Assembly: GCF_005221285.1 (NCBI RefSeq)
Contig: NZ_CP039886.1
Location: 372,001 to 436,000, forward strand
Length of the DNA stretch: 64,000 nucleotides
Reading direction: 5' to 3'
DNA from: Neisseria flavescens
GTDB lineage: Bacteria > Pseudomonadota > Gammaproteobacteria > Burkholderiales > Neisseriaceae
Each line of letters starts with the position of its first letter. Position 1 is the first letter of the stretch. The notes under the pieces were generated by a model. The model did no database searches. It was not told the origin of the DNA and was given only the letters and a program-made list of their open reading frames with translations. Of this stretch, positions 51,335 to 59,326 are shown in pieces. Position numbers and translations under genes: made by a program.

Positions 51335-52150
51335 AACCTGTATTCACAAACAACTATTTGATAAATTTTAATATTTGTGAAATATACCCTAGTTTGACAA
51401 AATTTTCAGCAGATAAATTCGTCTGCTCAAAATCTTTTGCCAAACGTCGAGACCAACCCAACCATGCAAACGTTCGTTCTACAATCCAACGTTTGGGCAG
51501 AATATGCCAAGAAATATCTTGAATTTTCTTTGAAATCTCAACAGTTAAACCCAATTGCTCCGATACTTCGCGCTCAAATGTATTCCGATAACCTGCGTCT
51601 GCACAGAAACCTTTTAAACCAGGATAGGTCTCAAACGCTTTTTTTGCTACAAAAAATACCTGCTTTTGTGTCATGGATATTGGCTGCATGAACCACAACA
51701 GACAATAGGTTACCCAACGTATCAACAGCTATATGTCGCTTACGGCCTTTGATTTTTTTACCTCCGTCAAAACCTTTATCATGTGCGCCGGAAGCTGTTT
51801 TGACACTTTGCGAATCAATAATGGCATAAGTCGGCATCGCTTGTTTTTGATGGATTAAACGTTTTTTTGAACCAATGCCGAAAGAATCCTATCCCATAAG
51901 CCTGATTGGTTGGCTCTGCGATAGAAACTCCATACGGTTGGATAAGGTGGAAAATCATTGGGCAGCATACGCCATTGGCAACCTGTTTTGGTAATGTACA
52001 AAACGGCATTCACTAATTCACGTTTATCCCATTTGTAGTGGCGTAGCCGGTTAAAATGCGGCTCAATCGCTTGCCATTGGGCATCTGTTAAGTCTGTTGG
52101 GTAGGATTTTCCAGTCATAAAGATATTTTATCATTTTGTGAATACAGGTT
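51335..52150 (-). mobile_element. IS5-family insertion sequence, inactive copy
   Basis: An 816-base element bounded by a perfect 16-base inverted repeat, AACCTGTATTCACAAA (51335-51350 and, inverted, 52135-52150). It encodes an IS5-type transposase on the minus strand, broken into three frames. Its right end abuts the remains of proA. No clear target duplication is visible, which fits a deletion next to the element. Confidence 0.88.
51354..52118 (-). pseudogene. IS5-family transposase, frameshifted
   Basis: Three consecutive pieces in alternating frames: 52118-51855 (MTGKSYPTDLTDAQWQAIEP, WRMLPNDFPPYPTVWSFYRR), 51837-51631 (IIDSQSVKTASGAHDKGFDG with the first catalytic Asp) and 51725-51354 (GFCADAGYRNTFEREV with the second Asp, WIVERTFAWLGWSRRLAKD with the Glu). 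The first shift could be the programmed frameshift of IS427-type elements. The second, near 51680 at HDTKA/KQVFFV, is probably a real one-base mutation. Confidence 0.87.
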
Positions 52151-52543
52151 TTTAGAGCTGATCAGGAAGCATTGCGTATGTTTAAAAATGCTGTTTTGGC
52201 AACCGAGGAAGATTACAGCACTGAGTTTCTTGACTATATTATGTCGGTCAAAACAGTGAAAACAGTGGAAGAAGCCGTCGATTGGATTAACGGCCACACG
52301 ACGCATCACTCGGAAGCGATTGTGACCCAAAGCATTGCCCATGCCGAGTTTTTCCAAGAAAGCATTGATGCGGCGGCGGTTTATGTCAATGCGTCCACGC
52401 GGTTTACCGACGGTTTTGTTTTCGGATTGGGCGCGGAAATCGGTATTTCCACCCAAAAAATGCACGCCCGCGGCCCGATGGGTTTGGAAGCGCTGACTTC
52501 GACCAAATTCTATATCAACGGCAACGGTCAGATCCGATGTTGA
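52151..52543 (+). pseudogene. proA: Gamma-glutamyl phosphate reductase, C-terminal fragment
   Basis: About 130 residues of the C-terminal end of ProA, which reduces gamma-glutamyl phosphate to the semialdehyde for proline synthesis. It reads in frame from the very end of the IS5 element (ADQEALRMFKNAVLATEEDY) through STRFTDGFVFGLGAEIGIST and ARGPMGLEALTSTKF to GNGQIR. The catalytic cysteine and the first 290 residues of normal ProA (about 420) are absent, and no N-terminal half is found upstream of the element. It is not functional alone. An intact proA may exist elsewhere. Confidence 0.9.
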
Positions 52544-52630
52544 GAAACGTACCCTCAATTCCATCAATTTGCGTATAATGGCGGGAAATTTGATTTTCCC
52601 CGAACAACCGATTTAGTAAAAGGAACACAC

Positions 52631-52942
52631 ATGTCCTCTATCCACGATCAAATCAAAGAAGTCGTAACCACCCACCGCGTCGTATTGTTCATGAAAGGCA
52701 CGAAGCAGTTCCCACAATGCGGCTTCTCTTCCCGTGCCGTACAAATCCTGAATGCGGCAGGTTGCACCGACTATGTGACTGTAAACGTATTGGAAAACGA
52801 TGCAGTACGCCAAGGCATTAAAGAATACAGCGACTGGCCGACCATTCCTCAACTGTACGTCAACGGCGAATTTGTCGGCGGTTCTGACATTTTGATGGAA
52901 ATGTACGAAGCCGGCGAACTGCAAGAATTGCTGAAAGCTTAA
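52631..52942 (+). CDS. grxD: Monothiol glutaredoxin (Grx4 type)
   Basis: A 103-residue CGFS glutaredoxin that carries a [2Fe-2S] cluster with glutathione and passes it on to target proteins. The active site is Cys30 in KGTKQFPQCGFSS. The motifs SDWPTIPQLYVNGEFVGGSD and DILMEMYEAGEL are typical. The ATG follows AAAAGGAACACAC. A TATAAT at 52574-52579 may be its -10. It has its own DUS terminator. Confidence 0.96.
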   Translation: MSSIHDQIKEVVTTHRVVLFMKGTKQFPQCGFSSRAVQILNAAGCTDYVTVNVLENDAVRQGIKEYSDWPTIPQLYVNGEFVGGSDILMEMYEAGELQELLKA

Positions 52943-52977
52943 TCATCTACAATATTCCGTAATGTAAAATTGTTGAC

Positions 52978-53012
52978 AAAGGCCGTCTGAAACCCTGATT
53001 CAGACGGCCTTT
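52978..53012 (+). terminator. DUS-pair terminator after grxD
   Basis: AAAGGCCGTCTGAA and TTCAGACGGCCTTT arms with a short loop. Confidence 0.8.
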
Positions 53013-53028
53013 CGCACGAAACATACCC

Positions 53029-53057
53029 TTTCCGCCATTCGTGAAAAAAAGTATAAT
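53029..53057 (+). promoter_or_regulatory. Possible promoter of upp
   Basis: TATAAT at 53052-53057 with TTTCCG 17 bases upstream. The -35 is weak. It lies 33 bases before the upp start. Confidence 0.45.
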
Positions 53058-53090
53058 TCACTCCGTTAACGAAACATGGAAATACAAAAA

Positions 53091-53717
53091 ATGAACGTTA
53101 CCGTCATCAATCATCCCCTCGTCCGCCATAAACTGACTTTGATGCGCGAGGCAGAATGCAGCACCTACAAATTCCGCACGCTCACTACCGAGCTGGCACG
53201 CCTGATGGCATACGAAGCCAGCCGCGACTTTGAAACCGAAAAATACATCATTGACGGTTGGTGTGGTTCTATCGAAGGCGACCGTATCAAAGGCAAAACC
53301 TTGACCGTTGTCCCTATTTTGCGTGCCGGTTTGGGTATGCTCGACGGCGTACTTGACCTGATTCCTACCGCTAAAATCAGCGTTGTCGGCTTGCAGCGCG
53401 ATGAAGAAACGCTGAAACCGGTTTCTTACTTTGAGAAATTCGTTGACAGCATGGCCGAGCGTCCAGCCCTGATTATCGACCCGATGTTGGCAACCGGCGG
53501 CTCTATGGTTGCGACCATCGACTTGCTGAAAGCCAAAGGTTGCAGCAATATCAAAGCATTGGTATTGGTTGCCGCTCCGGAAGGCGTGAAAGCCGTCAAT
53601 GACGCGCATCCTGATGTAACCATCTACACTGCCGCGCTCGACAGCCACTTGAACGAACACGGCTACATCATCCCAGGCTTGGGCGATGCCGGCGATAAGA
53701 TTTTCGGTACACGTTAA
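53091..53717 (+). CDS. upp: Uracil phosphoribosyltransferase
   Basis: A 208-residue enzyme (the family's usual length) that makes UMP from uracil and PRPP. The PRPP-binding loop is visible as ALIIDPMLATGGSM, and the uracil-binding end as GYIIPGLGDAGDKIFGTR. VVPILRAGLGMLDGV is also conserved. I chose the ATG at 53091 (MNVTVINHPL) over one at 53076, because the family begins there. Confidence 0.97.
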   Translation: MNVTVINHPLVRHKLTLMREAECSTYKFRTLTTELARLMAYEASRDFETEKYIIDGWCGSIEGDRIKGKTLTVVPILRAGLGMLDGVLDLIPTAKISVVGLQRDEETLKPVSYFEKFVDSMAERPALIIDPMLATGGSMVATIDLLKAKGCSNIKALVLVAAPEGVKAVNDAHPDVTIYTAALDSHLNEHGYIIPGLGDAGDKIFGTR

Positions 53718-53727
53718 TTGAAATGTT

Positions 53728-53772
53728 TAAGGCCGTCTGAAAAGTGCCAAACATCAACTTTCAGACGGCCTT
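53728..53772 (+). terminator. DUS-pair terminator after upp
   Basis: AAGGCCGTCTGAAAAGT and ACTTTCAGACGGCCTT arms with an 11-base loop. Confidence 0.75.
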
Positions 53773-53814
53773 GTTATATGGTTTGCTTTAAAACCCACAT
53801 CAGAAAGGACAATC

Positions 53815-54132
53815 ATGAGCTTCCAAGATAATCTGGCCACCATGCCTGCCATCGACCATTTGAGCGGCTTGGATATTCTCGATAAAGAGGGCAAAGTGGT
53901 TCATCACATTCCCAATGCGCCCGGCAAACAAGGCTCGCTCAAGCTTTACCATGCTTTGGCGCAAGAGTTTGACGGCAAGCTGGACGCAGCGGCGGCAGAA
54001 CGCGGCCTAACATGGTTTGCCGAACATGTTGCCGATGCCGAAGCCAATCCAGGTAAGCATCCGAATATTGATTTGCTGTTTAAAGTGAAAGCTGAAAATA
54101 TCAGCCTGACTTTGAAACCATTGGCTGCTTAA
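53815..54132 (+). CDS. DUF2322 family protein
   Basis: A 105-residue protein of the DUF2322 family. Conserved stretches include MPAIDHLSGLDILDKEGKVV, IPNAPGKQGSLKLYHALAQE and HVADAEANPGKHPNIDLL. It has no signal peptide or membrane segment. Function unknown. The ATG follows CAGAAAGGACAATC. It is single between DUS terminators and convergent with trxA. Confidence 0.85.
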   Translation: MSFQDNLATMPAIDHLSGLDILDKEGKVVHHIPNAPGKQGSLKLYHALAQEFDGKLDAAAAERGLTWFAEHVADAEANPGKHPNIDLLFKVKAENISLTLKPLAA

Positions 54133-54140
54133 TGAATACA

Positions 54141-54179
54141 AAAAAGGCCGTCTGAAAACAAGTTTCAGACGGCCTTTTT
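54141..54179. terminator. Bidirectional DUS-pair terminator
   Basis: AAAAAGGCCGTCTGAAA and TTTCAGACGGCCTTTTT form a strong stem between convergent DUF2322 and trxA genes, with T runs in both directions. Confidence 0.9.
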
Positions 54180-54193
54180 ATATGCTTAAAGCC

Positions 54194-54526
54194 TTAGGCG
54201 ATAGAAGCTTCAACGAATGCAGTCAGTTGACCTTTAGCCAATGCACCGACTTTAGTGGCAACGTTTTCGCCGTTTTTGAACACCATCAGGGTAGGGATGC
54301 CGCGAACGCCGAATTTGGCAGGAGTGGCTTCATTGTCGTCGATGTTGATTTTAACGACTTTCAGACGGCCTTGGAATTCGGAGGCGATGTCGTCCAGGAT
54401 TGGGGCAATCATTTTGCAAGGGCCGCACCATGGTGCCCAGAAGTCCAGCAGTACAGGTACATCGGATTTCAAAACGTCTTGTTCGAAGCTGGCATCGCTG
54501 GCGTGGATAATCAATTCGCTGCTCAT
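54194..54526 (-). CDS. trxA: Thioredoxin
   Basis: A 110-residue thioredoxin. The redox pair is Cys34/Cys37 in FWAPWCGPCKM. The cis-proline loop is GIPTLMVFKNG. It reduces disulfides in cytosolic targets using thioredoxin reductase. The ATG follows AAAAGGAAACAA. A DUS lies inside the coding sequence (GRLKVV region). Confidence 0.97.
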   Translation of the reverse strand: MSSELIIHASDASFEQDVLKSDVPVLLDFWAPWCGPCKMIAPILDDIASEFQGRLKVVKINIDDNEATPAKFGVRGIPTLMVFKNGENVATKVGALAKGQLTAFVEASIA

Positions 54527-54652
54527 GTTTGTTTCCTTTTAAATCGGGATTAATAAATATGTTGTTCAGAATAGTGGCAGACAGGGAAAATTTCAAGTGC
54601 CGCCACTAGGTAATAGTTTTTTTGAAATGTGCCTATCGTAATCCTTAAAGAT

Positions 54653-56218
54653 TCAGACGGCCTCTTGAACCATGTGGCCGGAGTGTGCAATCAAATGGCG
54701 CGTATAGTCGCTGCTTGGATTGGCAAATACGTTTTCGCATTCGCCTTCTTCAACAACTTTGCCATCTTTCAACACCATCACGCGGTGGGAAATGGCGCGG
54801 ATCACAGCGAGGTCGTGGCTGATGATGATGAAGGCGAGGCCGTATTCTTTTTGCAGGCTGCTGAGCAATTCAAGGATTTGTTGTTGCCATTGGACATCAA
54901 GTGCGCTGGTTGGTTCGTCCAAAACGAGGATTTTCGGACGGACGATGATGGCGCGGGCGATGGCGAGGCGTTGGCGCTGGCCGCCGGAGAAGGCGTGCGG
55001 ATAGCGTTCGAGTGCATCTTCGGGCAGGCCGACTTGTTTGAGGACTTCTTCGACACGGTGGCGCATTTCTTCGCGTGGCATTTCAGGTTCGTGTACGCGC
55101 AAGGCTTCGGAAACGGTATCAAAGACGTTCATGCGTGGATTGAATGCGCCGAACGGGTCTTGGAACACCATTTGGATTTCGCGTCTCAATTCGCGTTTCC
55201 ATGGCTCGCCGTTGATGTTCAGGCTGCCTTCGGAGTCGATAAGGTGCATAACGGCTTTGGCTAATGTAGTTTTGCCGCTGCCGCTTTCGCCGATGATGCC
55301 CAATGTTTCCCCCGATTTGATATCGAAAGAAACGGGGTTGAGAATGGTTTTGTCGCGTTTTTTAAACCAGCCGTCTGATTCTTTGACGGAGAAGGCGATT
55401 TGTTCGGCCTTGAGTACAGTGGCAGGGTTTTCAGGCAAAGGAGCCACGCGGCGTGTTGTGCCGGCGTTGAGCAACATTTTGGTGTATTCGTGCTGCGGAT
55501 TGGCGAAGACTTCGGTTGCTTTGCCGGTTTCGAGGATACGGCCATTACGCATAACGGCGACATCGTCGGCAAAACGGCGCACAAGGTTCAAGTCGTGCGT
55601 AATGTAGAGCATGGTCATGCCGTGTTCTTCCTGCAGGCGTGAGAGCAGGTCGAGGATTTGGGCTTGAACGGCAACGTCCAAAGCGGTGGTTGGTTCGTCG
55701 GCAATCAGGAGCTTGGGCTGGGCTGATACGGCCATGGCAATCATGGCGCGTTGGCGTTGGCCGCCGGAAAGTTGGAAAGGGTAGGCCTGGGCTTTTTGCT
55801 CGGGCTGGTGGATGCCGGTTTCGTCCAGGAGTTCGATAGCGCGCACCCATGCCTGTTTTTTATCCAAACCCAAATGCAGGGACAGGACTTCGGCGATTTG
55901 TTCGCCGACGCGCATGACGGGGTTGAGGGCAGTCATGGGTTCTTGAAACACCATGCCGATTTCACGGCCGCGCAGTTTTTGTAGGGCGCGTTCAGGCTGG
56001 GTCAGCAGATCGGTTCCGCAATATTTCAGACTGCCTTCAAAGGTAACCATCGGATTGAGGCGCATAATGCCTTGCGACAATACGGTTTTGCCGCTGCCGC
56101 TCTCGCCGACCAATGCCAGCTTGCGGCCGGGTTGCAAGGTCAGGTTGATATCGTGCAGGACTTGCTTGCTCGGAAAGGAGCCGTTTAGGTTTTCGATTTC
56201 GAGTATAGGTGTCGTCAT
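54653..56218 (-). CDS. Double-ATPase ABC transporter protein (YejF/OppDF type)
   Basis: A 521-residue protein with two ABC domains. Walker A sequences are GESGSGKTVLSQG and GESGSGKTTLAK, the signatures QLSGGQRQRAMI and AFSGGQRQRLAI, and the Walker B sequences LLIADEPTTALD and ILVLDEPTSALD. It resembles YejF of the microcin C/peptide importer and the OppDF of this window, but no permease or binding protein is adjacent, so the partners lie elsewhere. I chose the ATG at 56218 (MTTPILEIENL). The last codons GAG GCC GTC TGA are part of a DUS. Confidence 0.9.
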   Translation of the reverse strand: MTTPILEIENLNGSFPSKQVLHDINLTLQPGRKLALVGESGSGKTVLSQGIMRLNPMVTFEGSLKYCGTDLLTQPERALQKLRGREIGMVFQEPMTALNPVMRVGEQIAEVLSLHLGLDKKQAWVRAIELLDETGIHQPEQKAQAYPFQLSGGQRQRAMIAMAVSAQPKLLIADEPTTALDVAVQAQILDLLSRLQEEHGMTMLYITHDLNLVRRFADDVAVMRNGRILETGKATEVFANPQHEYTKMLLNAGTTRRVAPLPENPATVLKAEQIAFSVKESDGWFKKRDKTILNPVSFDIKSGETLGIIGESGSGKTTLAKAVMHLIDSEGSLNINGEPWKRELRREIQMVFQDPFGAFNPRMNVFDTVSEALRVHEPEMPREEMRHRVEEVLKQVGLPEDALERYPHAFSGGQRQRLAIARAIIVRPKILVLDEPTSALDVQWQQQILELLSSLQKEYGLAFIIISHDLAVIRAISHRVMVLKDGKVVEEGECENVFANPSSDYTRHLIAHSGHMVQEAV

Positions 56219-56221
56219 GGT

Positions 56222-56292
56222 CGTGGCCGTCTGAAAAGTTTGTTGATGACAGGTTTTCAGACGGCCTGCATGAATCAAGGGGCCGTCTGAAA
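56222..56292. repeat. Cluster of three DUS
   Basis: GGCCGTCTGAA on the + strand near 56225, its inverse near 56254 and another + copy at 56281. They fill the gap between the ABC and acyl-CoA ligase genes and include a dyad that could terminate the ligase transcript. Confidence 0.7.
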
Positions 56293-56299
56293 CAGTGGT

Positions 56300-57853
56300 T
56301 TAGTCTTGAAACTGTTCTTTGAGTTTGCGTTTTAACACTTTGCCGGTGGCATTGCGCGGCAGCTCGTCTTGGAAGATGACTTGTTTGGGGATTTTAAAGT
56401 TTGCCAACAGGTCGCGCAGGTGGCTGCGGACTTCGGCTTCTTCCAGTTTCATGCCTTCTTTGAGTTGGATAAAGGCAATGATTTCTTCATCGGCGTATTG
56501 GTCCCTCACGCCGATTACGGCAGTGGCTTCTACGGCTTCGAGTTTGTAGATGGCTTCTTCGATTTCGCGCGGATAGACGTTTTGGCCTTTGGAGATAATC
56601 AGGTCTTTTTTGCGGTCGACGATGAAGATGAAGCCGTCTTCGTCGATGGTGACGAAGTCGCCGGTTTTCAGCCAACCGTTGACAATGGTTTCATCTGTGG
56701 CGTCAGGCATATTGAGGTAGCCCTGCATTACCGAGCCGCCTTTGATGATGAGTTCGCCCACTTCGCCGCGCGGCACTTCGATCAATTCGTCATCGACGGC
56801 TTTCACGGTCAGGCCGGGCAGGGCGACGCCGACGCTGGCGGTTTTTTGGCGCTCAAACGTATTGACGGCAACAACGGGCGAGCATTCGCTTAAGCCGTAG
56901 CCTTCCAGCAATTTGGCGCGTGGGAATTTGGCTTTGAAGTCGTCAATGGTTTGTCCGGCCAGAGGCGCGCCGCCGCTGATAAACAGACGGACGCGGTTGA
57001 ACCATCTGAAATACCAAGGGATTTTGGCTTTGCTCATGGCAGTGTAAATAGCCGGTACGCCGAGGAAAATGGTGGCGCGTTTGAGCAAAACCTGTTTCAA
57101 CACATTGGAGAACGGGAAGACGGATTTGACCAAAATAATCGAGCAGGCTTGATATATCGGCAGTAAAACCATGGCGGTCAACGTAAAGCTGTGGAACATG
57201 GGCAAGAAGACGACGAAGCGGTCTTTTTGCGAAATTTGGAAAATTTGTTCGATGCCCGAAAGGTTGGAAAACAGGTTGTTGTAACTGATTAATGCGCCTT
57301 TGGGGTGGCCGGTTGTGCCGGAGGTGTAGATAATGTGCGCCAAATCGTTGGCTGACGGCTGACGGCTCAGATTCGGCTTGCCCGGGAATGTACGCGCGGC
57401 ATCGAAATAGCTGTCATCGCCACTGGCGGCTTTGGTTTCGCCAATCCAGATGATTTTATTGACTTTGGTTTTGGCTTTGATGTTTTTGAGTTCTTTGGCC
57501 AACGGCGCGGAGGCGAACATAAAGCGTGCGCCGCAGTCATTAAGGATGTAGGAAAATTCTTCGCTTTTCAAAAAGACGTTGAGCGGGACGGCTACCGCGC
57601 CGATGGAAGTAATGGCGAAATAGGCAGCAATAAATTCGGGAGAGTTGGAAACGACAAGGGCAACCCTGTCGCCATATTGTACGCCTTCGTGTTGCAGATA
57701 GGCGGCGACGGTTTCTACTTCGCGTTTGAGGGAGGAATAGCTGATTTTTTCTTTGTCGTTGAAAATGACTGTGCCTTTACCGTTTTTTTGGCAGGCTGCA
57801 GTCAGCATAGCGTAAAAATTAGGGTGGGTGTGCATTTCGGAGTGTGTGTCCAT
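56300..57853 (-). CDS. Long-chain fatty acid-CoA ligase (AMP-binding family)
   Basis: A 517-residue adenylate-forming enzyme. The AMP-binding signature IIYTSGTTGHPKGALISYNN is near residue 170. Also visible are LLEGYGLSECSPVV, WLKTGDFVTIDEDGFIFIVD and the C-terminal lysine region NATGKVLKRKLK. It probably activates fatty acids to acyl-CoA (FadD-like), feeding membrane lipids or degradation. Substrate length cannot be told. Neither candidate ATG (57853, 57835) has a strong ribosome binding site. Confidence 0.9.
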   Translation of the reverse strand: MDTHSEMHTHPNFYAMLTAACQKNGKGTVIFNDKEKISYSSLKREVETVAAYLQHEGVQYGDRVALVVSNSPEFIAAYFAITSIGAVAVPLNVFLKSEEFSYILNDCGARFMFASAPLAKELKNIKAKTKVNKIIWIGETKAASGDDSYFDAARTFPGKPNLSRQPSANDLAHIIYTSGTTGHPKGALISYNNLFSNLSGIEQIFQISQKDRFVVFLPMFHSFTLTAMVLLPIYQACSIILVKSVFPFSNVLKQVLLKRATIFLGVPAIYTAMSKAKIPWYFRWFNRVRLFISGGAPLAGQTIDDFKAKFPRAKLLEGYGLSECSPVVAVNTFERQKTASVGVALPGLTVKAVDDELIEVPRGEVGELIIKGGSVMQGYLNMPDATDETIVNGWLKTGDFVTIDEDGFIFIVDRKKDLIISKGQNVYPREIEEAIYKLEAVEATAVIGVRDQYADEEIIAFIQLKEGMKLEEAEVRSHLRDLLANFKIPKQVIFQDELPRNATGKVLKRKLKEQFQD

Positions 57854-57933
57854 ATTGTGTCGATTGATGTACGGTTTCGATGAACTGTCTATTTCGAAGG
57901 ATAGGTTTTACATCCTATCGGTAAAATAAGCAA

Positions 57934-57965
57934 GAGGCCGTCTGAAAATACTTTCAGACGGCCTT
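57934..57965. terminator. DUS-pair hairpin upstream of the acyl-CoA ligase
   Basis: GAGGCCGTCTGAAA and TTTCAGACGGCCTT arms with a five-base loop. Confidence 0.7.
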
Positions 57966-58172
57966 GCGCTTTGCTGGGCTTGGGAAAGCAATATTTTGAA
58001 TTTAAACTTATTTATTGTGTTGATGGGAATATTCCCATTCTTCAAAAGTCTGCCGTTCGGAAGATAGCGCAAGCCGATTGCGTTACTGTCTCGGGTCATT
58101 TCGAGTTTACCGTTAAGTTTGAGGCAGAACCCGGCTGACGGGTAGGCAGAGCCGATGGTAGAAGCTTTAGGC
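57966..58172. other. Short unassigned region with 16-base palindrome
   Basis: The minus strand is open from just past the tatD stop to the DUS hairpin (contains MTRDSNAIGLRYLPNGRLLK), but there is no ribosome binding site and I do not recognise the translation. ATGGGAATATTCCCAT at 58023-58038 is a perfect palindrome. It may be a gene relic or a leader. Confidence 0.3.
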
Positions 58173-58958
58173 TTAGCCGTTGTTCAGACGGCCATCGGGT
58201 ACTTTGTTAAACAGGCGATAGAAGTTGTCGCTGGTGTTTTGTGCCAATGTTTCCAAGCTCTCGCCGCGCAGATTGGCTAAGAACTCGGCCGTATAGCGGA
58301 CGTAGGAAGGCTCGTTTTGTTTGCCGCGTTTGGGAACCGGCGCGAGGAAGGGCGCATCGGTTTCTACCAAGATTCTATCGGCAGGGACGTATTTGGCGGC
58401 TTCCTGTATCAGCGGTGCGTTTTTAAACGTCACAATGCCGGAGAAGGAGATGTACATGCCCAAATCCAAAGCGGCTTTGGCAAAGGCGACGTCTTCAGAG
58501 AAGCAGTGAATCACGCCGGAGTTGGTGTGACATTCTTTCAAAATCCGCAACGTGTCTTTGGCCGCATCGCGCGTGTGGACGATAACGGGCAGGCCGCTTT
58601 CGTTGGCGGCTTGGATATGGTCGGCAAAGCGTTGATGTTGCCATGACAAATCGCCTTTGCACCAGTAATAGTCCAAACCGGTTTCGCCGATACCGACGAT
58701 TTTCGGATGTTTGGCCGCTTCTACCATTTCGGCAATGGTAAATTCTTCCGCTTCTTGGCTGTCGGGATGTATGCCGATGGTGCAGTAGATGTGGTCGTTT
58801 GCCTGAGCAATGTCGAAGACTTCGGCAAAACTTTGTTTGCTGACGCTGATGGCAAGAGCCTGCTTGACGCTTTGCGCTTCCATATTGGCAAAGACTTCGG
58901 GCAGGCGGTCTTTTAGGCCGTCAAAGTTGAGATGGCAATGTGAATCGATTAAATACAT
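58173..58958 (-). CDS. TatD family metal-dependent hydrolase
   Basis: A 261-residue TatD/YcfH deoxyribonuclease-like hydrolase. Metal ligands are visible: DSHCHLNF at residues 4-11, the Glu in IVGIGETGLDYYW, HTRDAAKDTL and HCFSEDV, and the late Asp in LVETDAPFLAP. TatD enzymes process 3' ends of DNA or D-aminoacyl-tRNA; which substrate this copy uses is uncertain. I chose the ATG at 58958 (MYLIDSHCHL). It begins four bases after pilZ, giving a holB-pilZ-tatD operon, an arrangement seen in many bacteria. Confidence 0.93.
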   Translation of the reverse strand: MYLIDSHCHLNFDGLKDRLPEVFANMEAQSVKQALAISVSKQSFAEVFDIAQANDHIYCTIGIHPDSQEAEEFTIAEMVEAAKHPKIVGIGETGLDYYWCKGDLSWQHQRFADHIQAANESGLPVIVHTRDAAKDTLRILKECHTNSGVIHCFSEDVAFAKAALDLGMYISFSGIVTFKNAPLIQEAAKYVPADRILVETDAPFLAPVPKRGKQNEPSYVRYTAEFLANLRGESLETLAQNTSDNFYRLFNKVPDGRLNNG

Positions 58959-58962
58959 GGTA

Positions 58963-59316
58963 TTACAGGGTAAAAGTAGTGCGGTCGCTGTGCAGGTGCG
59001 GGCCAAGCTCGGCTTCGATCAGGTTTTTGGCCTGCAGGCAGCTTTCGTGTTCGGAGAATGCAAGGCCTACGCCTTTGGGGCGGTAGGCTGAAATGTGCAC
59101 CGGATTGATCCAAACGACTTTGGTGGGCAGGAAGCGTTTGGGATAGTCGGCGATTTCTACGGCCAAGAGGATGTCTTCGCCTAGGGAGAATACGTCATCG
59201 GTCGGTACGAACAGTCCGCCGTGTTCTAAAAACGGCATATAGCAGTTGTACAGCAGATTGGGGTCTTTGAGTTGCAAGGCCAACATCTTCGCCGGAATGT
59301 CTTTTTTATTCATCAT
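58963..59316 (-). CDS. pilZ: PilZ domain protein
   Basis: A 117-residue type IV pilus biogenesis protein of the PilZ class. Core blocks: LYNCYMPFLEHGGLFVPTDD, LGEDILLAVEI and VVWINPVHISAYRPKGVGLA. Like other PilZ of this subgroup it lacks the RxxxR and DxSxxG residues for cyclic-di-GMP, so it probably works through contact with PilB. It starts ten bases after holB. Confidence 0.92.
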   Translation of the reverse strand: MMNKKDIPAKMLALQLKDPNLLYNCYMPFLEHGGLFVPTDDVFSLGEDILLAVEIADYPKRFLPTKVVWINPVHISAYRPKGVGLAFSEHESCLQAKNLIEAELGPHLHSDRTTFTL

Positions 59317-59326
59317 TTATTACCTG

